A stretch of DNA of 64,000 nt from Marisediminitalea aggregata (GTDB lineage: Bacteria; Pseudomonadota; Gammaproteobacteria; Enterobacterales; Alteromonadaceae): contig NZ_FQWD01000006.1 in assembly GCF_900129565.1 (NCBI RefSeq), positions 1 to 64,000 on the forward strand, in the 5' to 3' direction. Position 1 is the first letter of the stretch; each line of letters begins with the position of its first letter. This document shows positions 6,407 through 14,735 of this stretch, one piece after another. The position numbers and the translations under genes are program-made. Under the pieces are notes generated by a model. It did not search any database and had not been told where the DNA came from. It saw only the letters and a list, made by a program, of their open reading frames with translations.

Positions 6407-6730
6407 ATGAAAATGCTTGGAGTAGTTGGTTTTCTTCTGATATTACAAGGATGCTCTATTGTTGGTGCAGTTTTGGACAGTAAGCTTCCAGAAACCTCAA
6501 GCGACAATCAACGCCGAAACACGCAGCGACCTAGCGATGATGCATCACTTTCAGGTCTCGGAGGGGAGATTGACCTAGCGATATTAAACTACGTTATCAC
6601 TGGCGAAAAACCAGAGGGAGCACCAAAACCTCAAAGCTGCAGTGACCTGTCGGGCACGGATAAGAAAAATTGCATCAATAGAGTCAACGGAATAAACGAG
6701 CATATTAGAAAGCATGTTGAAAAATACTAA
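6407..6730 (+). CDS. Small lipoprotein, unknown
   Basis: A 107-residue predicted lipoprotein. The signal is short, with lipobox LILQGC placing the lipidated Cys at about residue 16. The mature part is polar and Gln/Asn/Ser-rich (residues 25-45), then has two more Cys (QSCSDLSG and KKNCINRV) that could pair. A stretch ILNYVITGEKPEG lies between. The ATG at 6407 follows an AGGAAT motif. I recognise no family. Outer-membrane or periplasmic location is inferred from the lipobox alone. Confidence 0.65.
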   Translation: MKMLGVVGFLLILQGCSIVGAVLDSKLPETSSDNQRRNTQRPSDDASLSGLGGEIDLAILNYVITGEKPEGAPKPQSCSDLSGTDKKNCINRVNGINEHIRKHVEKY

Positions 6731-6836
6731 TGTGGCACTTAAGCAGGTAAGAGCGAGCACAAACACATTATTGCGGGATTAAGCTAAGCAAACGTGGCAG
6801 AGTGACTGCTCAAAGGCTGGGGAAGAAGAGGGATGA

Positions 6837-7484
6837 ATGGCAACACCAGTACATAGCAAGTTAATCAATAAAGCTGCCAGGGAAGTGTTGAAACCTATTG
6901 GATTGGTAAGAAAAGGGCAGTCCCGGTTATGGTTAGACGACAACGCGTGGTGGCTAATAATGGTAGAGTTTCAGCCGTCAAGTTGGTCTAAAGGTACCTA
7001 TCTCAATGTTGGAATAAGTTGGCTTTGGTACCCCAAAGATTACATGTCATTCGATATCGGATATCGAGAGAATTCATTCATAGAATTCAAGGACGAAGAC
7101 ACTTTTTCCAGAGATACAATTGCGTTAGCAGAGAAAGCAAAGGAATGCGTGTTTAGCCTTCGCCAATCAATGTCTTCTCCTGAGCTCGCAAAGGCTTTTG
7201 TGTTAGAGAACACCAAGGGCGGTGAGCGGAATATTTGGGGATGTCTTAATAAGGGCTTAGCTTGTTTACATGCGCTAGACTTTCAAGGCGCGCGTGTTCA
7301 TTTAGAAAATGTAATTCAGTGCTCTGATGAACGAGACTGGGCTATTTCGGTTAAGGATTTTACACAGTCAATATTAAGTCTACAGCCAAAAGAACAGATA
7401 AAAGCTATTCAAAACGCAATCATACAATCTCGCAAGCTTAAAAAACTCCCGGAAATGAACGTAACGTTTGGCGCAAGTGCCTAA
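6837..7484 (+). CDS. DUF4304-like protein
   Basis: A 215-residue soluble protein. The N-terminal half (KLINKAAREVLKPIGLVRKG, then WWLIMVEFQPSSW and YLNVGISW) has the pattern I associate with DUF4304 proteins, which have no established biochemical role. The C-terminal half is helical and may be a TPR-like extension (GCLNKGLACLHALDFQGA). The ATG at 6837 has a GAAGAGGGA ribosome binding site. The stop codon lies inside GCCTAAC, a perfect left attC core, and starts a long inverted repeat, so this may be a further cassette. Confidence 0.6.
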   Translation: MATPVHSKLINKAAREVLKPIGLVRKGQSRLWLDDNAWWLIMVEFQPSSWSKGTYLNVGISWLWYPKDYMSFDIGYRENSFIEFKDEDTFSRDTIALAEKAKECVFSLRQSMSSPELAKAFVLENTKGGERNIWGCLNKGLACLHALDFQGARVHLENVIQCSDERDWAISVKDFTQSILSLQPKEQIKAIQNAIIQSRKLKKLPEMNVTFGASA

Positions 7485-7640
7485 CGAAAAGTTCCACGCC
7501 CACAGCGAACGGCGGCAACACAGGCGTTTAATAACTCCTGAGCACCTATCACAAAGACACGCGGGTAATTAAACTGTAAACAGCGTCGCTTTTTGTTCTA
7601 AATGCGAAATTAATACTCAAAGACACTTTTCGTTTAGTAA
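7479..7640 (+). repeat. Long attC-like imperfect inverted repeat (possible relic)
   Basis: Starts with GCCTAAC (7479-7485), which contains the upstream stop codon. CTAACGAAAAGT (7481-7492) pairs with ACTTTTCGTTTAG (7625-7637) leaving one unpaired base. An inner pair GTTTAAT / ATTAAAC follows. The size (about 160 bp) and the weak right core (GTTTAGT) differ from the other sites, so this is an inference from form only. Confidence 0.45.
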
Positions 7641-7699
7641 AGCGTCACTATATCTGATACGTTAGTGTTATAACGTTTCTCATGAAAAAAGGAATTGAA

Positions 7700-8062
7700 A
7701 TGAAAAACTGGGAAGACCTATCCATAATCCAAAAACTCATTATTGGTGTGGCCATCATTGCCGTTGCGGTGATTGCTCCCGAAATCGGTATGCTGCTGCA
7801 ATTTGGAGGTATTGAAGTTGCGTTTGCCTTTTTGGTCTTCAGCCTTAAACCAGTACTGCATTTCGTCCAAAATTCTTATGCAAAACTAGAAAATATTGCC
7901 GCTTTGGTGGTCATAAGTTGGCGTCACAGCGCGTCTGCCAGACCAGGCGTGTTTGCATTGCAAGCTTCATTTTGTTTTCTGGCGCTGGCTTTTACCGGCT
8001 CTTCGTTTTTCGCCGTCAGCTTTTTTATGCCCGGATTACTGTTAAACGGTGCTCTCGTTTAG
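7700..8062 (+). CDS. Membrane protein, unknown, possibly chimeric
   Basis: A 120-residue hydrophobic protein. The ATG at 7700 is chosen over 7682 because AAAGGA sits just upstream of it. The first 70 residues give two or three membrane segments. From about residue 73 the sequence (SWRHSASARPGVFALQ onwards) changes in base composition to a more GC-rich, Phe/Leu/Ala-rich reading, which suggests the original gene ran into an inserted or repeated sequence. No family recognised. The second half may not be meaningful coding sequence. Confidence 0.45.
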   Translation: MKNWEDLSIIQKLIIGVAIIAVAVIAPEIGMLLQFGGIEVAFAFLVFSLKPVLHFVQNSYAKLENIAALVVISWRHSASARPGVFALQASFCFLALAFTGSSFFAVSFFMPGLLLNGALV

Positions 8063-8142
8063 CTCGTGTAAATTACTATTTCAAAGTACCGCTAGCAGGG
8101 GCTAAGGAACAGGATTATTAGGTTACTTAATCTGGTCACTCT

Positions 8143-8445
8143 ATGAAGTTAGAACATGGCAAAAGCTACAAACGAGGGATTATTATACTATTCTTAGTAT
8201 GGGCGTTATTCTCAGTGTTGCCTTTGCCAAATAGCCCAGACAATCCGGCTTTGTTGGGTTTTGCTTTATCTGTTTTAGGCGTGGTTGCCTATCAAGCCTA
8301 TTCTGGCGTTGCGCTCGATCAATTTTGGCGAGCGAGTATATCTGCAAGAATCAATAAAATAGGTTTATTGCTACGCTTGTTTTCGAGGGCATCATTGCTG
8401 TTTTTGCCGCCACAAGAGCGTACTAGTGATAAAAGAAAAATATAG
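8143..8445 (+). CDS. Small membrane protein, unknown
   Basis: A 100-residue protein with two predicted membrane segments (about residues 13-28 and 36-54), the first followed by the short proline-rich turn PLPNSPDNP, and a basic C-terminus (QERTSDKRKI). No family recognised. The ATG has no strong ribosome binding site. It sits in the run of small plus-strand genes that continues the cassette region without visible attC sites. Confidence 0.5.
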   Translation: MKLEHGKSYKRGIIILFLVWALFSVLPLPNSPDNPALLGFALSVLGVVAYQAYSGVALDQFWRASISARINKIGLLLRLFSRASLLFLPPQERTSDKRKI

Positions 8446-8524
8446 TCCTAGATTTCGGGGTAGTGGTTTTTGCCCGACATTCAGGTAATAACATCGGGAC
8501 GACACTTACTCCAAGGAAATAGGA

Positions 8525-8875
8525 ATGAACGTGAAATTAGTCAGAACTATACAGTTTTTAGCACTCTTGACGGCAATCGCTAGTGTTTGGCTCTCTGAAT
8601 TTAGTAGTATCAAAGGAGCTATATTACTTACTCTTCCTTTTTGCACATTCTTCGCAACCATAAAGCCCACTGATACCAGAGACATCATTAACATAGCTGC
8701 TTTTGTTTTTTTAGCGCTGGCAGCTATATCTGCGGTTATGCTTTTTGCTATCGAGCCAGACGCACAAGCTGCGATAGGCGTATTCTTGTTGCTAGCCCTT
8801 CAGTATTTGATCTCAATCGTGTTTCTTATTGCCTACTGGCGAGGGAATGGTCGTTTAGGAAACAAAAGCGTATAG
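8525..8875 (+). CDS. Four-helix membrane protein, unknown
   Basis: A 116-residue protein with four evenly spaced hydrophobic segments (about residues 5-24, 28-45, 57-78 and 85-107) and almost no loops, like many small inner-membrane proteins of unknown function. The ATG at 8525 is preceded by two purine-rich motifs (AAGGAAATAGGA), a strong ribosome binding site. No family recognised. Confidence 0.6.
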   Translation: MNVKLVRTIQFLALLTAIASVWLSEFSSIKGAILLTLPFCTFFATIKPTDTRDIINIAAFVFLALAAISAVMLFAIEPDAQAAIGVFLLLALQYLISIVFLIAYWRGNGRLGNKSV

Positions 8876-9276
8876 CGAAATTTACCAGTTATTGATTAGC
8901 ATTATATACGCTTAGAATGCATTTCTTGTCTTTATGCGCCTGTGTTGCTATTTCGACTATTGGTAATACCACTCAACCACAATAGCAGGTCAATAGCCTT
9001 ATCTTGGAATCACCAAGGTGTAATTAAAATACGAATTAATTCACCTATAAATGATTATTTTTAAACTATTATTTTAGTATTTATTAAATTGTCAGCCTTT
9101 CAGTTATTTGCTTATTTGTTTCTTGATTTTTAATTTTTTGTAAATTAATCTGGATTTTCTTTATTTTGGTAAGGCCAATTGTGGTGCGTTTATATTTTGT
9201 TCCGGACAGAAACTGAGCTTACTGCGCCGTTAAAAATCAACAAACGACTACTACATAGTCGAAAGGAACAGACAAC
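8876..9276. other. AT-rich intergenic region upstream of the glycoside hydrolase gene
   Basis: Contains a short palindrome TGGTAATACCA (8961-8971) and an imperfect inverted repeat AGGTGTAATTAA / TTAATTCACCT (about 9016-9046). Its first half, TGTAATTAAAATACG, resembles the TGTAATTAAATTACA type of HexR site at 13 of 15 positions. It ends with the candidate promoter. No gene is seen. Confidence 0.45.
9166..9194 (+). promoter_or_regulatory. Candidate sigma-70 promoter of the GH2 gene
   Basis: TTGGTA (9166-9171), a 17-bp spacer and TTTATA (9189-9194), preceded by an A/T-rich tract that could serve as an UP element. It lies about 80 bp before the start codon. Inferred by eye. Confidence 0.4.
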
Positions 9277-11100
9277 ATGAAACTTTTTATACTCGGGTGG
9301 CTGGTTATTTATAGTGTGTTTCTTCATGTCACTCATGCTGAAGCACAGGCGCAAAATGAGCAAAGACTCCCTGAGCCACTGATTCAAAATGTGTCAGGCC
9401 GGGATACGGTGAGTCTGGATGGTCAGTGGACCTATATTATCGACCCGTACGAAAACGGGTACTACAACCATAGGTACGAGCCACATACTCATGGGTATTT
9501 TAAGAATGCAAAAATGACATCTCCGTCGCAGTTACTGGAGTATAACTTTGATACTGCTGACAAGATCACCGTTCCCGGCGACTGGAATACACAGGAAGAC
9601 CATCTGTACCTTTATGAAGGTACTGTGTGGTACAACAAAAACTTTACCTTCAAAAAGCAACGCGACCAGAACTATTTGTTGTATTTCGGCGCTGTAAATT
9701 ACAAAGCCATTGTTTATGTTAACGGCAATAAAGTAGGTGAGCACGAGGGCGGTTTTACCAGTTTTAATTTTGACATAACCCAGCATCTCAAAGACGGCGA
9801 TAACTTTGTTACTGTTAAAGTAGACAATCGTCGCGAGAGAGATCAGGTGCCTACAGTCAATACCGACTGGTGGAATTATGGTGGTATCACTCGTTCGGTA
9901 AGTATTGTGTCTGTTCCCCAATCATACCTGTCGGACTATCGAATTCAGCTTTCCCCTGACAAAGGCAATACCATTAAAGGTACTATTGTGCTTGCGGGCC
10001 CTGCGGATCACAAAGGGAATGTGGCAATCAGCATTCCTGAGTTAGGTGTTCGCGAAACCGTTAAAGTGAATAAGAGCTCAACGACGACGTTTTCTTTCAC
10101 AGCGAATCCCGCACTATGGTCGCCCGATACGCCTAAGCTATATGATGTAGAGATTTCCTATAACGGAGAAACCATTCACGATCGCATTGGATTTCGCACC
10201 ATTGAAACTCAAGGCGAGGACATTTTGCTAAACGGCCAATCAATTTTCCTGAAAGGCATTAGCATTCATGAAGAGTCGCCGTTGACGTCGGGCAGGGCAT
10301 GGAGTGAAGAAGATGCCCGTACCTTATTGCAATGTGCGAAAGAATTGGGCTGTAACTTCGTGCGCCTGGCGCATTATCCGCATAACGAACATATGTTAAG
10401 AGTCGCTGATGAAATGGGCCTTATGGTGTGGTCCGAGATCCCGGTTTACTGGACGGTACTGTTCGACAATCAAATGGTTTACCGTAAAGCCGAACAGCAA
10501 CTCGCTGAAATGATACATCGCGATATAAACAGAGCCTCTGTGATCATGTGGTCCATGGCGAATGAAACACCATCAACAGACGCGCGACTCACGTTTATCT
10601 CGAGTCTTATTAAGCAGGCGCGTCAGCTCGACAGCACGCGCCTTATAACGGCAGCAATGGATACCCAAAGTAGCACAAAGAACGGTATTCTGATCGATGA
10701 TCCCCTGGCCAGTGAAGTGGATATCATTGGCGTTAACAGCTACTGCGGCTGGTATGTATCTGAAGCATCAAAATGTTCGGGGCTAAAATGGGAGTCCAAG
10801 TATCAAAAGCCCATTATTATGAGTGAACTCGGTGCCGGCGCACTGCAGGGCTTACATGGTGAAAGTAACGAACGGTGGACAGAAGAGTTTCAGGCGTCAG
10901 TGTACATTCATAACCTGGAAATGGTGGACAACATGTCCGCGCTCAGAGGTTTAAGTCCATGGATCCTGAAAGACTTCAGATCGCCTCGCAGGCCACTTAA
11001 ACATATTCAGGACTTTTGGAATCGAAAAGGGCTGGTTTCAGAAAAAGGGATTAGAAAGAAAGCCTGGTACGTGCTGCGAGACTATTACGAAACAAAATAG
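9277..11100 (+). CDS. Secreted glycoside hydrolase family 2 (beta-glucuronidase/beta-galactosidase-like)
   Basis: A 607-residue GH2 enzyme. A signal peptide covers about residues 1-24. Then come a sugar-binding jelly-roll domain (about 45-215, with YEGTVWYNK and VYVNGNKVGEHEGG), an Ig-like domain (about 220-315) and the TIM barrel. The predicted acid/base is Glu430 in SMANETP and the predicted nucleophile Glu517 in IIMSELG, both standard GH2 positions. The length and the motif GLSPWILKDFRSPRR fit the beta-glucuronidase-type branch rather than LacZ, but substrate is not decidable. The gene stands alone between its own promoter and a terminator, with no transporter nearby, so extracytoplasmic action on oligosaccharides is inferred. 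Confidence 0.85.
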   Translation: MKLFILGWLVIYSVFLHVTHAEAQAQNEQRLPEPLIQNVSGRDTVSLDGQWTYIIDPYENGYYNHRYEPHTHGYFKNAKMTSPSQLLEYNFDTADKITVPGDWNTQEDHLYLYEGTVWYNKNFTFKKQRDQNYLLYFGAVNYKAIVYVNGNKVGEHEGGFTSFNFDITQHLKDGDNFVTVKVDNRRERDQVPTVNTDWWNYGGITRSVSIVSVPQSYLSDYRIQLSPDKGNTIKGTIVLAGPADHKGNVAISIPELGVRETVKVNKSSTTTFSFTANPALWSPDTPKLYDVEISYNGETIHDRIGFRTIETQGEDILLNGQSIFLKGISIHEESPLTSGRAWSEEDARTLLQCAKELGCNFVRLAHYPHNEHMLRVADEMGLMVWSEIPVYWTVLFDNQMVYRKAEQQLAEMIHRDINRASVIMWSMANETPSTDARLTFISSLIKQARQLDSTRLITAAMDTQSSTKNGILIDDPLASEVDIIGVNSYCGWYVSEASKCSGLKWESKYQKPIIMSELGAGALQGLHGESNERWTEEFQASVYIHNLEMVDNMSALRGLSPWILKDFRSPRRPLKHIQDFWNRKGLVSEKGIRKKAWYVLRDYYETK

Positions 11101-11130
11101 TTCATTAGGAAGTACAATCCGCTGTTAAAC

Positions 11131-11162
11131 AGGCTCTGTTCGAAAGAACAGGGCTTTGTTCT
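11131..11162 (+). terminator. Rho-independent terminator of the GH2 gene
   Basis: The hairpin CTCTGTTC-GAAA-GAACAGGG is followed by a T-rich tail TTTGTTCTTT, 30 bp after the stop codon. Confidence 0.75.
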
Positions 11163-11241
11163 TTGCAATGTAGACTGCAATATCTTCTGTGATAGTCTGA
11201 CATGCAACAACGTCTAATTGTGTGAAAGTGCAGGATGCAAA

Positions 11242-11697
11242 ATGTTTGATTTATACGGGCTGAAATGGCCCAGATCGTTTGAGTTTGTTGCTGTTCAGCG
11301 GTCTGTCAGTGAGTTGAAGGTTGTCATATTTGCTTTTGGCATAGTATTGACACTGCTCATTGTTATTTTCGGCCTGCTACAAAACGCATCGTTTAAACCC
11401 TATGCTACGTTTACTTTTGCTTACAGTATCTTACTGTTACTTTTTGCCAGTTGGAGCGAAGATCACCCCATCTTTGCACGCTCAAGTGTATATGTTGTTG
11501 GTAGTCTGGTTGTCATTACCTCAGTCTACCAGACTACCGTTGGTTTCTTTGAAACAGGGGCTAGCATATACACGCTTTATCACGGATTAATATGGCTATA
11601 CACCCTGGCCGTAGTATTCATGACAACAAGAGCGTTAGGACCAAAGACTCACATACGCAGCGAAGAAAAGACGAGCAGCAACGTGGTTAATCAATAG
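11242..11697 (+). CDS. Four-helix membrane protein, unknown
   Basis: A 151-residue protein with four predicted membrane segments (about residues 30-50, 57-73, 82-102 and 113-133) and short polar ends. The ATG at 11242 is chosen because AGGA (11232-11235) lies 6 bp upstream; the frame is open to a TTG at 11218. No family recognised. It is the first of a long plus-strand series of small unrelated genes. Confidence 0.6.
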   Translation: MFDLYGLKWPRSFEFVAVQRSVSELKVVIFAFGIVLTLLIVIFGLLQNASFKPYATFTFAYSILLLLFASWSEDHPIFARSSVYVVGSLVVITSVYQTTVGFFETGASIYTLYHGLIWLYTLAVVFMTTRALGPKTHIRSEEKTSSNVVNQ

Positions 11698-11820
11698 CGT
11701 TTCTGATCCAAATCAGGCGCGAAGACAAGTTATATACAACCGCAAAGTGCTGATGGAGTTGGCCAATTAACGCGCCTCACAGCAAAAATCAACGTTATGT
11801 TATTTAGGGAAAAATAAACA

Positions 11821-12135
11821 ATGAAAACGATTTTATTCGTTCTGGCAGTATCTATTTTCTGTTGTACCGCAGTGGCAAACACAACAATGTACTCGCAGGT
11901 GGCGAGCCAATACCCTGAAAATGCATTGAGCAAGCAGCAGATTACTAATGCCGCAATGCAGGGCGAATGTCTTGTTCAAATAAAAGAGCTAACATTTAAA
12001 AAGAAGAATGATTTTGACCCTATTTCAGAATGGATCAATTACCGCTCGGTATCGCTGCTAGAGAAGTATTCTCCATGCGAAACTCTTATCATGCTGGAGG
12101 TCGCGAATAAGCAACTGCGCGATCATTCAAAGTAG
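11821..12135 (+). CDS. Small exported protein, unknown
   Basis: A 104-residue protein with a Sec signal peptide (hydrophobic core at residues 4-17, probable cleavage after TAVA, about residue 19). The mature part is helical, with two Cys (GECLVQ and SPCETL) that could form a disulfide. No family recognised. A purine-rich GGGAAAAATAAACA precedes the ATG. Upstream, AGGCGCG (11715-11721) and CGCGCCT (11771-11777) form a distant inverted repeat of unknown meaning. Confidence 0.6.
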   Translation: MKTILFVLAVSIFCCTAVANTTMYSQVASQYPENALSKQQITNAAMQGECLVQIKELTFKKKNDFDPISEWINYRSVSLLEKYSPCETLIMLEVANKQLRDHSK

Positions 12136-12197
12136 ATGGTTCGATACAGTAGACAGACTATTCAACAAAACTAACAGCAGTACAGTAATGGCAAACT

Positions 12198-12821
12198 ATG
12201 AGTTTATTAGAAGATGCATGGGAAGAAAGGGAAGAAGTCGTTTATCCAGAGGTATTTGGTGATACCGGACCCGGTATCTATCCGTTGTCTAATGACGTTT
12301 TTGAGCAGTTAGACGCTCAGTCTGTAGATCCTCGTTGGCTTACGCATGGCGTGTTTCAGTCGCCGCCAAACGACACGCGGAACACATGGGTATATGTTAC
12401 TTCGGGCATGTCTAATCCCTGGGAGTCTGATGAACCTCAGGACTACTCAGGTTTTGGTGTGGAATTTGTACTCGAAACAGAACAAGCGTCAACATGGGCA
12501 ATAAACGTGTTGCACACCCTTATGGCGTACAATTTAATGCTGGCCAGTGGTCAAATGGGTGAACCCGGTTTGTTAGACTACGGCAACCGTATCCCTTTTG
12601 CCTTGTCTGATGATATTGCGGCCATGGTGATTGCACCAACTTTTCAACTTCCTGAAAATATAGATATAAAATCTGGACGTGTTGATTTTCTGCAAATTGT
12701 AGGGGTAACAGAAGCCGAACTTACGTACGCACAAGAGACGTCGTCAGAAGCGTTAATCGAAATGCTAATCGAAGAAACCGGCGGATTGATTACCGCTAAA
12801 CAACGAAAGAGCGTGGTGTAG
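12198..12821 (+). CDS. SUFU (Suppressor of fused) domain protein
   Basis: A 207-residue cytoplasmic protein that matches the bacterial SUFU-domain pattern: TWVYVTSGMSNPW near residues 63-75, GFGVEFVLE near 85-93, the helical LHTLMAYNLM segment, and FLQIVGVTEAEL near 164-175. Bacterial SUFU proteins have no fixed enzymatic role; several occur as immunity or adaptor proteins in polymorphic toxin loci. No toxin-like neighbour is present here, so a role cannot be assigned. The ATG at 12198 is the first in frame. Confidence 0.78.
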   Translation: MSLLEDAWEEREEVVYPEVFGDTGPGIYPLSNDVFEQLDAQSVDPRWLTHGVFQSPPNDTRNTWVYVTSGMSNPWESDEPQDYSGFGVEFVLETEQASTWAINVLHTLMAYNLMLASGQMGEPGLLDYGNRIPFALSDDIAAMVIAPTFQLPENIDIKSGRVDFLQIVGVTEAELTYAQETSSEALIEMLIEETGGLITAKQRKSVV

Positions 12822-12883
12822 TGCTGAGACGATGGAGCATCACGGTTAACGGTTTAATGTAATATTGAAAATGGAAAGCTACT

Positions 12884-13282
12884 ATGGAAGGGCGTTGTCT
12901 CTGTGAACATATTCACTTTTCGGTATCAGACGATGCCGTTACAGTCGTAAATTGCCACTGTAACTTGTGCCGTAAAATGAATGGCAGTGCGTTTTCAACC
13001 TACGTTGTGGTAAATGAAAGTGAGTTTGAGTTAGTTTCTGGCGCATTAAAAACAGTGCAGGTTTCAGAGCATGCGTCGAAGCATTTTTGCGAGCAGTGCG
13101 GAACGCCTGTTTACAATAAAAACCCCAATCTTACTGGATTAACGATTGTTTATCTGGGGGCTTTAGACAGCGCCGCTCAGCTTACGCCGGTTATGAATAT
13201 ATATTGTGAGTCACAGTTACACTGGACTTCTGATCTTGCGTCTCTCAAGCATTTTCAGCAAAACGTTGTTAAAGGTCAGTAA
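12884..13282 (+). CDS. GFA family (glutathione-dependent formaldehyde-activating enzyme-like) protein
   Basis: A 132-residue zinc-binding protein of the GFA/CENP-V fold. Characteristic Cys positions are visible: C5 and C7 (GRCLCEHIHF), C24, C26 and C29 (VVNCHCNLCRKMNG) and C-x-x-C in FCEQCGTPVY. Only a few GFA members act on S-hydroxymethylglutathione; most, including lone short ones like this, have unknown substrates. No formaldehyde dehydrogenase gene lies nearby, so function is left open. Confidence 0.82.
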   Translation: MEGRCLCEHIHFSVSDDAVTVVNCHCNLCRKMNGSAFSTYVVVNESEFELVSGALKTVQVSEHASKHFCEQCGTPVYNKNPNLTGLTIVYLGALDSAAQLTPVMNIYCESQLHWTSDLASLKHFQQNVVKGQ

Positions 13283-13379
13283 CAAGCCGAACTGACACGG
13301 ACCTGGTTGCAGAGTATTTTGCGTTTGAGAACGAACTCTGGCAATGTAACTTGAAAGTAAGAATACACAGGGAAGTGCA

Positions 13380-13574
13380 ATGGCAAATCAGCGACGTAGG
13401 TCCTCACCAGACAGTGTGCTTGGCATGTACATGGCGTTAGGTACTGGCATTGGTACCGCATTGGGTGTTGTGTTTGGCGTAGTGTTTGATGTCTTGCCTG
13501 TTACCCTGGGGGCAGGCGTTGCGATTGGTACAGCGGTTGGGTTTACTCTGGGTATGGCCAGACAACATAAATAA
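13380..13574 (+). CDS. Small glycine-zipper-like membrane protein
   Basis: A 64-residue protein with a basic N-terminus (MANQRRR) and two hydrophobic helices full of GxxxG-type spacing (LGTGIGTALGVVFG, then LGAGVAIGTAVGFTLG), as in glycine-zipper proteins that oligomerise in membranes. The ATG is preceded by AGGGAAG. The downstream 13576-13620 stretch forms a two-stage hairpin (ACCTTA / TAAGGT outside CGAAA / TTTCG). Function unknown. Confidence 0.55.
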   Translation: MANQRRRSSPDSVLGMYMALGTGIGTALGVVFGVVFDVLPVTLGAGVAIGTAVGFTLGMARQHK

Positions 13575-13653
13575 TACCTTATAGTTTAATACACGAAATG
13601 TTTCGGGTTCGTAGTAAGGTCTGAAAATAACAATAAATTACTAACAAGCGCTT

Positions 13654-14685
13654 ATGAAAAGCAAACAACGAAAGAACCTGTTCAGAGTTGTTTTATTAGC
13701 AGGGACAGCCATTTCATTATTCTTTGTGCCTTGGATTTTGGTAAAGGCCTGGATCCTGCCGCTGCCTGACTCTGTGCAAGCGCAGGTAGATGAAGCAATT
13801 TCCCATGGTTTTGATGGCATGATCGTGTACGTCGATCAAGCTGGGAAACCACCAGAATTCTACACCGGTGGTTGGAAGGACAGGGATGCACGCATTCCCG
13901 CAGAACCTGACTCACTGTTTAAAATTGCCAGTATCAGCAAACTCTATGTTGCGGTTTCAATCGCTAAACTTGTCAAAGCAGAGTGCTTATCACTCGATAA
14001 TACCGTTGCCGATTATTTTCCGGAATTAGTCGGCAAACTCCCATATGCTGAACAAATCACGGTCAGAATGTTAGTTCAACATCGTAGTGGTATCCCCAAT
14101 TTCACCAGTAATCCTGCGTTCTGGCAGAACGAACAGGAAAACGGTAAGCACGCGCTGGATTTTGCGCTAAGCATGCCAACCAGCTTTGCACCTGGTGAGG
14201 GCTATGAATATTCCAATACTAATTATCTGTTACTACGGCAGCTCATTAAAAACATTGTGGGATACGACCATTTCCAATTCATAAAAGAAGAAATTTTAAT
14301 ACCGCTTAAGTTAACTAATACATTCGGCTCTATTCAAGACGTAGATTTGGACGATGTAATGAGCGGTTATTACGTAGGTATACCAGACGATTTTAAAGAA
14401 AATGAAAATGGCATGCTGGCCACCGCCGAAGATGTCGGCAGGTTTATACGAGCGTTAAACGACGGCTCAGTTTTCGATGAAGGAGAGCAGGCCATTTATT
14501 CATCGATTTACGTGTATGAACACGGCGGTCTGGTGCCCGGCTATCAGAGCCTGGCTGAATATCACAAAGATATAGATACCGTTGTAGTTCAATTCATTAA
14601 TACCACGGACTTTGAAGGGTATGAGTGGAATCTGTCGGAGATCACTATTAACCGTATAGTGAAAATTCTGAAGCAAAGGCAGTAA
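13654..14685 (+). CDS. Serine hydrolase of the beta-lactamase/penicillin-binding-protein family
   Basis: A 343-residue class C beta-lactamase-like (PF00144 type) hydrolase anchored by an N-terminal membrane segment (about residues 10-32), so the catalytic domain should be periplasmic. The three motifs are visible: S93-x-x-K96 in IASISKLYV, the Y-x-N motif in YEYSNTNY around residue 189, and a HGG motif near residue 290 (YEHGGLVPGY). Members include esterases, D-aminopeptidases and DD-peptidases; the sequence does not decide among them. Beta-lactamase activity is not implied. Confidence 0.8.
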   Translation: MKSKQRKNLFRVVLLAGTAISLFFVPWILVKAWILPLPDSVQAQVDEAISHGFDGMIVYVDQAGKPPEFYTGGWKDRDARIPAEPDSLFKIASISKLYVAVSIAKLVKAECLSLDNTVADYFPELVGKLPYAEQITVRMLVQHRSGIPNFTSNPAFWQNEQENGKHALDFALSMPTSFAPGEGYEYSNTNYLLLRQLIKNIVGYDHFQFIKEEILIPLKLTNTFGSIQDVDLDDVMSGYYVGIPDDFKENENGMLATAEDVGRFIRALNDGSVFDEGEQAIYSSIYVYEHGGLVPGYQSLAEYHKDIDTVVVQFINTTDFEGYEWNLSEITINRIVKILKQRQ

Positions 14686-14735
14686 CACCAGATACCTGAA
14701 ATACACTTCATAGATGGGCCAAGGACACGAATTTC

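Noticed and set aside
8990..9165. AT-rich stretch as a replication origin
   Set aside because: No DnaA boxes, no partition or replication genes nearby; AT-richness is better explained by a promoter region.
9277..11100. Calling the GH2 enzyme LacZ
   Set aside because: The protein is 607 residues with a signal peptide; LacZ-type beta-galactosidases are about 1000 residues and have a C-terminal domain not present here.
11715..11777. AGGCGCG / CGCGCCT inverted repeat before the exported protein gene
   Set aside because: Seven-base arms 49 bp apart with no further pairing; not enough to call an operator or recombination site.
13576..13620. Two-stage hairpin after the glycine-zipper gene as an attC relic
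   Set aside because: The arms are very short, cores do not fit xxTAAC / GTTRRRY, and the size is about 45 bp. A weak terminator or mRNA-end hairpin is more likely.
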